Assembly: GCA_031285485.1 (NCBI GenBank)
Contig: JAITWC010000109.1
Span: 1-8,961, forward strand
DNA length: 8,961 nt
Reading direction: 5' to 3'
Source: Alistipes sp.
GTDB taxonomy: Bacteria; Bacteroidota; Bacteroidia; Bacteroidales; Rikenellaceae
The translations under genes and the position numbers were made by a program. The first letter of the stretch is position 1. Each line of letters opens with the position of its first letter. Positions 1-4,828 of this stretch are shown here, piece by piece. The notes below the pieces were generated by a model that saw nothing but the letters and a program-made list of their open reading frames with translations, had not been told where the DNA came from and ran no database searches.

Positions 1-79
1 TTTTTGCGAAGGTCATCACAGCCGCAAAAGGGACATAATATTTGTTCTACATGACGCATAAATGTCGGTTTCTTCGCGA

Positions 80-87
80 CAAAGATA
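80..87 (-). promoter_or_regulatory. Possible -7 box for a minus-strand gene beyond the left edge
   Basis: The plus strand reads CAAAGATA, which is TATCTTTG on the minus strand and a perfect match to the Bacteroidetes -7 consensus TAnnTTTG. It lies just downstream of the recO stop codon and points out of the window, so it could drive the next minus-strand gene. A TTG occurs upstream (minus strand of 103-105), but only 15 nt away, shorter than the usual 19-21 nt. The rest of 1-122 holds no gene, tRNA or clear terminator that I can see. Confidence 0.4.
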
Positions 88-122
88 ATTATATCTCAGC
101 TACAATGAGGCATCGCCCGAAA

Positions 123-848
123 TTAGAAGACTTCGCGCAGGATGTCGACCGAGCGGATGTCGCGCACCGCGTCGAGGTGGTAGCCGAAGTAGATGAGCAT
201 GGCGTTCATGAAGTCGCTCCTCCGGTCGCGGTTCAGCGGCGGTGACTCCGGCGCTTCGGTCATGAAGTGGGCGAGCAAGACGGCGTTCTCGCGCGAGAAG
301 CGCGCGCCGTGAGGTTCGATCGGGGTGAAAAGGCCCTCGCGGATGTCGAACCACCAGCCCGGCTGCCACTCGTTGCCGGGAAAGAACCCCAGATGGCGCG
401 ACAGCCCCACCATGAACCGCAGGTGGAAATTGGCCACCGCCCCGGGATCGTCCAGCGCGTCGAGACCGCACACGGCGCCCCACACGAAATCGAACAGCGG
501 CGAGTTGGCCTCCACCTCCCGCACCAGACGGTAAAGCATCTCGGCCATGAAAAGAGCCACCGTGCTCTTGCGCACGTCGAAAGGGATCGAGTGCAGGGGC
601 ACGGCGGCGTTAAGTTCGCGAAAGCGGTGCATCTCGGCGCGGGGCGACGACACCCCCTCGAACTCCACCAGGAACATCGGTTGCAGCAGAGCCGCCCGGC
701 TGCCGTGGCCCCGCGACGAGCGAACCCTCTGCACCATGTAGCTGCGGCGCCCCCCGACGTCGGTCAGAACCCACGCCACGAGGCCCGTGTCGCCGTACTT
801 CATCGTGTGGAGCACAACCCCACGGGCCTTGTAGCTTCTCGTCGTCAT
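123..848 (-). CDS. recO: DNA repair protein RecO
   Basis: The 241-residue product is recognised as RecO, the recombination mediator that works with RecR and RecF to load RecA onto SSB-coated single-stranded DNA and to anneal strands. The N-terminal part (about residues 5-80) has the RecO OB-fold pattern: a KARGVVLHTMKYGDTGLVAWVLT segment in which the protein starts with the family's 'gvVL..~kygdts.iv~vlT' signature, followed by GxRSYMVQRVRS. The helical C-terminal part includes a HLRFMVGLSRHLGFFP stretch typical of the family. Only one cysteine (in GAVCGL) is present, so the zinc-binding cysteine cluster of some RecO proteins is absent. Length is normal for Bacteroidetes RecO. The start ATG overlaps the stop of the upstream gene as ATGA (845-848), which supports this start and implies translational coupling to surface-protein genes. 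Confidence 0.93.
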   Translation of the reverse strand: MTTRSYKARGVVLHTMKYGDTGLVAWVLTDVGGRRSYMVQRVRSSRGHGSRAALLQPMFLVEFEGVSSPRAEMHRFRELNAAVPLHSIPFDVRKSTVALFMAEMLYRLVREVEANSPLFDFVWGAVCGLDALDDPGAVANFHLRFMVGLSRHLGFFPGNEWQPGWWFDIREGLFTPIEPHGARFSRENAVLLAHFMTEAPESPPLNRDRRSDFMNAMLIYFGYHLDAVRDIRSVDILREVF

Positions 849-1624
849 TGCAGATCCTTCCAGAGCAGAACTCCGAAACGGAATCCTCCCACAAGGGTCA
901 GACCGCGGTAGGCGAAACCGCCCATGTCGTCGAAATGCGGGTCGTAGTCATAGCCGTAGCCGTAATGACGGTCGCCGTCACGGTAGATCGAGTAGCTGAG
1001 GCCCATCCCGCCGTAGAGGTCGAAGAAACATCTCCGGGAGACGGCCATGTGCTTGCCCATGACGAAGCGGGCCGTCGGTTTGAAGTACGACTCCGTTTCG
1101 AGCGCGCGGCCGTATTCGTAGTATGTCATCCCGTCCTCGCGGTAGGGGACGAAGGCGTCGGTGGCGACCCCCACGCGGAAGAAGTCGAACATGAGGCCGG
1201 TGGCGAAGTACCATCCGCGGCGGCTGAAGATGTACTTGTAGGTGGCCGACGTGCCGACGCCCCACATGCGGTGGTAGCTGTCGAACGACGACAGCAACGA
1301 CCAGCGGTCGTTATACAACCCGGAGTTGCTTCCCCCGAGCGCCGGGGCGAAGTACACGCTCAGGCTCGTGCCTATCCAGTGGCCCGGCCGTGGCATTTCG
1401 CGCTCGAAGTCGAACCTCAGTCCGCTGCTGAGCAGACGCGGCGGGTTAACCGCCACGGTGTATCGCTGGTGGGTTTTCTGTTCGGGCCGCCAGTCGATGC
1501 GCAGCGTGCGGGTTTGGGTTCGCGTCACGGTGTAGGAGTAGCTCTCCTGGGCCGAAGTCTCGGCTGTGGATCCGGCGGCGAGGGCTATCGCGATCAGCGC
1601 CGATGATAACAGTGTCCGTCTCAT
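845..1624 (-). CDS. Putative outer-membrane beta-barrel protein, function unknown
   Basis: The predicted product has 259 residues. Residues 1-25 form a Sec signal peptide (MRRTLLSSALIAIALAAG, then a likely cut after AETSA before Q26) with no lipobox cysteine. The mature part is rich in aromatic residues and alternating polar/hydrophobic strands (for example SLSVYFAPAL, SATYKYIFS, YFATGLMFDFF, GGMGLSYSIY and a final LTLVGGFRFGVLLW), the pattern expected of a small outer-membrane barrel. A tyrosine/aspartate/glycine-rich stretch near residues 215-235 could be an extracellular loop. The reading frame extends further upstream, but the ATG at 1624 is preferred: it starts the signal peptide and overlaps the upstream stop as ATGA (1621-1624). 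Its own stop overlaps the recO start in the same way. I do not recognise a named family; barrel topology is inferred from composition. Confidence 0.75.
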   Translation of the reverse strand: MRRTLLSSALIAIALAAGSTAETSAQESYSYTVTRTQTRTLRIDWRPEQKTHQRYTVAVNPPRLLSSGLRFDFEREMPRPGHWIGTSLSVYFAPALGGSNSGLYNDRWSLLSSFDSYHRMWGVGTSATYKYIFSRRGWYFATGLMFDFFRVGVATDAFVPYREDGMTYYEYGRALETESYFKPTARFVMGKHMAVSRRCFFDLYGGMGLSYSIYRDGDRHYGYGYDYDPHFDDMGGFAYRGLTLVGGFRFGVLLWKDLQ

Positions 1625-2430
1625 TGCTCGCGTCTTATGTCGATCTTGCTTGTGAACGAAAATCCCGCGCGGTCGTAGCCCAGCTGGTAAAGCCCGTCGG
1701 CGCCGATCACCAGCAGCCGTCCCTGGTCGGTGATCATGCAGTCGTAGGCGTCGATCTTGCCCACCTCGGGTGTCGAGAGCGACGAGTAGAGCGGTTCGGG
1801 GTCGAGCGGGTCGGCGATATCGAACGCCTTGATGCCGTTGTCGCACACGAAGAGCAGTTTACTGTCCGGATCGACCGCCAGTCCGCGGGGCGACGACATG
1901 GGCACCTCGCCGAGCAGCTTCGGCGCACTCAGGTCCCTGATGTTGTAGACCTGGAGCGCGTTGCCGCCGCTGCCGCACCACGCGCCGAGCGAACTGTTGA
2001 GTGTGACGAACGCCAGGGTGTCGGCCGCCACCACCGGGTCGCAGCTGCGGAAGTGGAGCGAGGTGGAGAGGTGGCGCGGAAACTCGGGATTCTTGATGTT
2101 GTAGATGTACATGCCGTTCTGCGAACCGATCAGCAGCAGCGTGTCCATCGGGAAGATGGTCTCGATGTTGCTTCCGATCGCGATGCGGTCGCCCTCGACG
2201 GGCCGCTCGGGGTCGGCGATCGACACCACCGACATCAGGTGGTCGTTGACCGTGTAGAGCCAGTCGCCGGCGATGGCGAAACGTGCCATCGAACCTCCGC
2301 GGCTCGTGCCTCCGCCGCTATCGGCCCTTGCCGGGCCGTTCGCCATTTCGCACGACGCCATCACGGACGCCGCCGCGAGCGCGGCCACGAGTGTCGTGCG
2401 GGTGCGGGTTAAAACAGTCTGTTTTTTCAT
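1621..2430 (-). CDS. LVIVD-repeat surface lipoprotein
   Basis: The 269-residue product begins with a positively charged, hydrophobic leader (residues 1-26) ending in SVMAS before Cys27, a lipoprotein signal peptide; the mature protein should be lipid-anchored. The acidic residue run that exports Bacteroidetes lipoproteins to the cell surface is not obvious after Cys27 (EMANGP follows), so the side of the membrane is open. From about residue 50 onward it carries degenerate LVIVD-type repeats (beta-propeller-like): short units of the form 'IAGDWLYTV...MSVVSIADPERP', 'LLLIGSQNGMYIYNIKNPEFP', 'ALQVYNIRDLSAP' and 'LLFVCDNGIKAFDIADPLDP', each ending in an [ID]-x-[DN]-P motif. Such repeats are mostly found in bacterial secreted or surface proteins, with binding roles presumed rather than proven. 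The stop overlaps the start of the next gene. No convincing promoter is seen directly upstream, where the palindromic array lies. Confidence 0.82.
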   Translation of the reverse strand: MKKQTVLTRTRTTLVAALAAASVMASCEMANGPARADSGGGTSRGGSMARFAIAGDWLYTVNDHLMSVVSIADPERPVEGDRIAIGSNIETIFPMDTLLLIGSQNGMYIYNIKNPEFPRHLSTSLHFRSCDPVVAADTLAFVTLNSSLGAWCGSGGNALQVYNIRDLSAPKLLGEVPMSSPRGLAVDPDSKLLFVCDNGIKAFDIADPLDPEPLYSSLSTPEVGKIDAYDCMITDQGRLLVIGADGLYQLGYDRAGFSFTSKIDIRREQ

Positions 2431-2504
2431 AGTCTGAATAAGAATTTAAGGTGCGTCGCCTGCCGGCCCCGTTACCGTGAGCCCCGCAAGCGTCTCCGAA
2501 GTTG

Positions 2505-2800
2505 TTTTGGCCTTTGCATCGGCGATGCAAAGGGTAATTTTGTCTTTTTGGTCGTTGCATCGGCGATGCAAGAGGCAATTTTTGTTTTTTGTCGTTTGCA
2601 TCGGCGATGCAAGAGGCAATTTTCGCTTTTTGGTCGTTGCATCGGCGATGCAAGGAGCAATTTCCGCTTTTTGTCGTTTGCATCGGCGATGCAAAGGGTA
2701 ATTTTGTCTTTTTGGTCGTTGCATCGGCGATGCAAGGAGCGATTTTCGCTTTTTGGTCGTTGCATCGGCGATGCAAGGGGCAATTTTCGCTTTTTGGTGT
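2505..2800. repeat. Seven-unit 41-bp tandem array of a perfect 17-bp palindrome
   Basis: TTGCATCGGCGATGCAA (8-bp arms around one central G) occurs at 2514, 2555, 2596, 2637, 2678, 2719 and 2760, always exactly 41 bp apart. The 24-bp linkers are similar to one another, of the form RGRGYAATTTTYGYTTTTTG followed by GTCG. Linkers 1 and 5 are identical. A degenerate linker end (TTTTGGCCT, 2505-2513) precedes copy 1, so the array begins partway through a unit. Copy 1 is a longer palindrome (11-bp arms, 2511-2533). The array occupies most of the 392-nt gap between the two LVIVD genes; 2431-2504 and 2801-2822 hold nothing else I recognise. The linkers are too alike to be CRISPR spacers. It is probably transcribed in the mRNA from the upstream LVIVD gene. 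Function unknown; REP-like hairpins, phased protein-binding sites or a recombination-prone minisatellite are all possible. Confidence 0.97.
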
Positions 2801-2822
2801 CCCGAAACATCGCCGCGGGGGA

Positions 2823-3341
2823 TCACAATCCGTTTTTCCCCTCTCTGACGACCCGTTTCCAGCCCACGGGTATCATGTCGGAGCTGCCGTAGTCGAAGTT
2901 GTGGTAGCGGTCGCCGACGGGGCTGGCTGGCGGCGGGAAGTAGTTCCTCAGCCGCGAGGTTTCGGCCCCGGTCGAGAGGTCGAACGCCACCAGGTCGACC
3001 GCGTTGTCGAGATAGATCACGTCGCCCCTCAGCGCCACGTCCATGCACCCGGGGGCGATCAGGAATCCCGTGGGCCGCGGGTTGGCCGGGTCGCTGTTGT
3101 CGATGATGTGGACGCCCTTGTAGCGCTCCACCACGTAAATTTTGTCGCCGGCGATCCACAGTTTGCCCGGATCGACCATCTCGCGCGCCTCGGGGGCCAT
3201 CTTCACCGACCGCTCAAGGTCGGCGCGCTGCATGAAGTAGGGCGCCCAGCCGCCGTACCGGTCGGGCATGACGTCGGACGAGGCGAGCATCCACACTCCC
3301 GCCAGCAACACTCCCCACACTAAAGGCTTTACTCTTTTCAT
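2823..3341 (-). CDS. Small LVIVD-repeat protein, exported
   Basis: The predicted product has 172 residues. Residues 1-21 are a signal-like leader (MKRVKPLVWGVLLAGVWMLA). The mature part contains an N-terminal segment (YFMQRADLERSVKMAPEARE) and then two LVIVD-type units at about residues 58-122: 'GKLWIAGDKIYVVERYKGVHIIDNSDPANP' as one repeat ending in DNSDP, and a second with 'VIYLDNAVDLVAFDLS'. A short tail follows. Bacterial proteins with this arrangement are typically small exported or lipid-anchored proteins of unknown function. The frame is open much further upstream, but the ATG at 3341 is chosen because the leader starts there and a good promoter lies 41 bp before it. The leader ends in LASS, which looks like a lipobox with serine (S22) in place of the cysteine. 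It is probably the first gene of a unit running through the array to recO. Confidence 0.8.
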   Translation of the reverse strand: MKRVKPLVWGVLLAGVWMLASSDVMPDRYGGWAPYFMQRADLERSVKMAPEAREMVDPGKLWIAGDKIYVVERYKGVHIIDNSDPANPRPTGFLIAPGCMDVALRGDVIYLDNAVDLVAFDLSTGAETSRLRNYFPPPASPVGDRYHNFDYGSSDMIPVGWKRVVREGKNGL

Positions 3342-3381
3342 GTTCGTTGTTTTTGTTAGGGTTTTCGTTTTTCTCCGGCGC

Positions 3382-3389
3382 CAAAGGTA
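3382..3389 (-). promoter_or_regulatory. Promoter -7 box for the LVIVD-barrel-recO unit
   Basis: The plus strand CAAAGGTA is TACCTTTG on the minus strand, a perfect Bacteroidetes -7 box (TAnnTTTG). It sits 41-48 bp upstream of the ATG at 3341, giving an expected leader of roughly 35 nt that is A-rich near the start codon (AACAAAAACAACG), as is usual where Shine-Dalgarno sequences are absent. No clear -33 TTTG is seen at the usual spacing. No equally good box occurs between this gene and recO, so it may serve the whole downstream set. Confidence 0.65.
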
Positions 3390-3522
3390 ATAAAAATTGT
3401 TATCCGCCCCCGCCCCGGCCGTTGTTCGCCCCTGTAAACCGGGCTTCGGCGGAAATCTTGCATGCGGGCCCGTGAAATTTTTTCCGTGCCGGGCCGATGA
3501 ACGCCCCTCCCCGGCCGGACAC

Positions 3523-3551
3523 AAAAAAGCACCCGCCGAAGGGGTGCTTTT
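3523..3551 (-). terminator. Intrinsic terminator of the rubrerythrin gene
   Basis: On the minus strand the sequence is AAAAGCACCC, a 7-nt loop CTTCGGC, GGGTGCTTTT and then two more T residues, so a perfect 10-bp stem is followed by a T-run of six. It lies 24 nt after the rubrerythrin stop codon. Read on the plus strand the same stem ends in only four T residues, so it is mainly a minus-strand terminator. It should insulate the LVIVD unit from rubrerythrin transcription. Confidence 0.93.
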
Positions 3552-3574
3552 GAGGTTTCGGGCCGCGGGCCGGC

Positions 3575-4150
3575 CTAATAATTCTCCTTCCGGGGCTCGT
3601 AGTACGCCTGCGGGTGGAGGCAGGCGGGGCACAGCTCGGGGGCTTTTGCGCCGCGGTGGACGTATCCGCAGTTGCGGCACTGCCAGTCGATCGGCTCGTC
3701 GCGTTCGAACACGTTGCCCTCCGCCACGTGGCCCAGCAGCACGCGGTAGCGGCGCTCGTGTTCGGCCTCGACCATCGCTATGCGGCGCCACGTCTCGGCT
3801 ATCTCGGCGAAACCTTCGGCGTCGGCCGCCTCCGCGAAGTCGGCGTACAGGTCGTGCCACTCCTCATACTCGCCGTTGGCGGCGGCGAGCAGGTTTTCGG
3901 CCGTGGTGCCGATGCGGCCCGCGGGATAGGCGGCGGTGATCTCAACAACGCCCCCTTCGAGGAAGTTAAAGAACCTTTCGGCGTGTTCCTTCTCCTGGTC
4001 GGCGGTCTCGGCGAACACACCGGCTATCTGTTCGAACCCCTCCTTCTTCGCCCTGCTTGCGAAAAAAGTGTAGCGCGTGCGCGCCTGGCTCTCGCCCGCG
4101 AACGATTTCAACAGATTCTGTTCCGTCTTTGTTCCTTTTACGCTCTTCAT
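3575..4150 (-). CDS. rbr: Rubrerythrin
   Basis: The 191-residue product is a classical rubrerythrin, a cytoplasmic non-haem iron peroxidase that reduces hydrogen peroxide to water in anaerobes. The ferritin-like four-helix domain (about 1-145) shows the full di-iron ligand set by position: E20, E53 with H56 (EKEH), E94 and E97, and E128 with H131 (EAEH). The C-terminal rubredoxin domain has C158-x2-C161 and C174-x2-C177 for the electron-transfer iron. Length matches the family and no key residue is missing. The ATG at 4150 starts the usual MKSxKGTxTExNLLKSF opening. It is a single-gene unit with its own promoter (box at 4184-4191) and terminator (3523-3551), divergent from mce. Oxidative-stress control is common for the family but no operator is recognised here. 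Confidence 0.97.
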   Translation of the reverse strand: MKSVKGTKTEQNLLKSFAGESQARTRYTFFASRAKKEGFEQIAGVFAETADQEKEHAERFFNFLEGGVVEITAAYPAGRIGTTAENLLAAANGEYEEWHDLYADFAEAADAEGFAEIAETWRRIAMVEAEHERRYRVLLGHVAEGNVFERDEPIDWQCRNCGYVHRGAKAPELCPACLHPQAYYEPRKENY

Positions 4151-4183
4151 AATGTTTTATGTCATTAAAGGTTGTGTCGGGCA

Positions 4184-4191
4184 CAAATGTA
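4184..4191 (-). promoter_or_regulatory. Rubrerythrin promoter -7 box
   Basis: The plus strand CAAATGTA is TACATTTG on the minus strand, a perfect TAnnTTTG box ending 33 bp upstream of the rubrerythrin ATG. Expected transcript leader is about 25-30 nt. No good -33 element is visible 19-21 nt upstream, so a transcriptional activator may contribute; that is inference. Confidence 0.7.
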
Positions 4192-4250
4192 AGGCCAATC
4201 GGTCGAATAATTGCTATCGCCGGGCGATTTTTTTAAAAGAAACGGGGGTT

Positions 4251-4283
4251 TTTGGGTTTTATCAAAAGAGTTCACTACTTTTG
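4251..4283 (+). promoter_or_regulatory. Promoter of the mce/methylmalonyl-CoA decarboxylase operon
   Basis: TTTG at 4251-4254 and TACTTTTG at 4276-4283 form a complete Bacteroidetes-type promoter (-33 TTTG, -7 TAnnTTTG) with a 21-nt spacer. Expected start of transcription is near 4288-4290, giving a leader of about 35 nt before the mce ATG. This is the best-formed promoter in the window and faces away from the rubrerythrin promoter. Confidence 0.82.
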
Positions 4284-4324
4284 CGGGGTTAAAAATCGTT
4301 GTTTCTCTAACAGCCTCCCAGACT

Positions 4325-4732
4325 ATGAATATCACACACATCGAGCACCTCGGCATTGCCGTCAAAAGCCTCGACGAAGCTATCCCCTACTACGAAAATG
4401 TGTTGGGCATGACGTGCTACAACATCGAAGAAGTGACCGACCAAAAGGTGCGCACAGCGTTCTTTAAAGTGGGCGACACCAAGATCGAACTGCTTGAGCC
4501 CACGTCGCCCGAGAGCACGATCGCCAAATTTATCGAGAACCGCGGCGAAGGGATTCACCACATCGCCTACGCCGTCAAGGAGATCGAGAACGCTCTCGCC
4601 GAGGTCGAAGAAAAGGGCGTGCGCCTGATCGACAAAACTCCCCGTGCCGGTGCAGAAGGAATGACCATCGCCTTCCTTCATCCCAAATCGACCCAGGGTG
4701 TACTCACCGAACTATGTGAACCGAGCGTGTAA
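4325..4732 (+). CDS. mce: Methylmalonyl-CoA epimerase
   Basis: The 135-residue product is a vicinal-oxygen-chelate (glyoxalase fold) protein that interconverts (R)- and (S)-methylmalonyl-CoA, linking methylmalonyl-CoA mutase to the decarboxylase encoded next door. Two VOC half-modules are visible: an N-terminal one starting ITHIEHLGIAVKSLDEAI and a second from GEGIHHIAYAV. Likely metal ligands are H8, E55 (KIELLEP), H79 (GIHH) and E129 (GVLTELCEP). Length and motifs fit the family. The open frame extends 38 codons further upstream, but the ATG at 4325 begins the conserved domain and lies downstream of the promoter at 4251-4283. The gene is followed by a 96-nt gap before mmdA. Family and context together make this assignment firm. 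Confidence 0.96.
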   Translation: MNITHIEHLGIAVKSLDEAIPYYENVLGMTCYNIEEVTDQKVRTAFFKVGDTKIELLEPTSPESTIAKFIENRGEGIHHIAYAVKEIENALAEVEEKGVRLIDKTPRAGAEGMTIAFLHPKSTQGVLTELCEPSV

Positions 4733-4761
4733 ACGCGAGTGTCATCGACCGGAGCAGGTTA

Positions 4762-4778
4762 GTCGGCCGCAGGCCGGC
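4762..4778 (+). other. GC-rich hairpin between mce and mmdA
   Basis: GTCGGCC-GCA-GGCCGGC can fold as a 7-bp stem (one G-U pair) with a 3-nt loop, in the 96-nt gap between the mce stop and the mmdA start. No T-run follows, so it is not an intrinsic terminator. It could be an mRNA processing or stability element that sets the ratio of epimerase to decarboxylase; it could also be chance in GC-rich DNA. No second promoter is seen in this gap. Confidence 0.4.
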
Positions 4779-4828
4779 GCCGTTTAAGCGCAGGGAGATA
4801 AGGTAAAAACTAATTCAATCAAAATAAC

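Noticed and set aside
42..245. Small plus-strand gene at the left edge
   Set aside because: Most of it lies over the recO 3' end in antisense, and its composition matches a shadow frame. No promoter or recognisable motif supports it.
848..2412. Long plus-strand frames opposite the barrel, lipoprotein and recO genes
   Set aside because: They are rich in His, Val, Arg and Glu, the usual shadow composition of GC-rich genes, with no leader, domain or promoter. The minus-strand genes have signal peptides and ATGA overlaps.
2511..2550. Plus-strand intrinsic terminators (palindrome followed by T-rich linker)
   Set aside because: Each palindrome is followed by T-rich sequence on the plus strand, but no plus-strand gene precedes the array and the T-runs start 13 or more bases after the stem, too far for a typical terminator.
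2514..2800. CRISPR array
   Set aside because: The repeat is only 17 bp and the 24-bp linkers are near-identical to each other (two are identical), whereas CRISPR spacers are unrelated. No cas genes are nearby.
2318..3159. Overlapping minus-strand repeat-protein genes
   Set aside because: Three frames are open together only because the 41-bp unit has no stop codon in any minus-strand phase. None has a leader, and they overlap real LVIVD genes in the wrong frame.
4733..4828. Cobalamin or other riboswitch before mmdA
   Set aside because: The 96-nt gap has a single short GC hairpin and no conserved riboswitch elements; it is too short for a cobalamin riboswitch.
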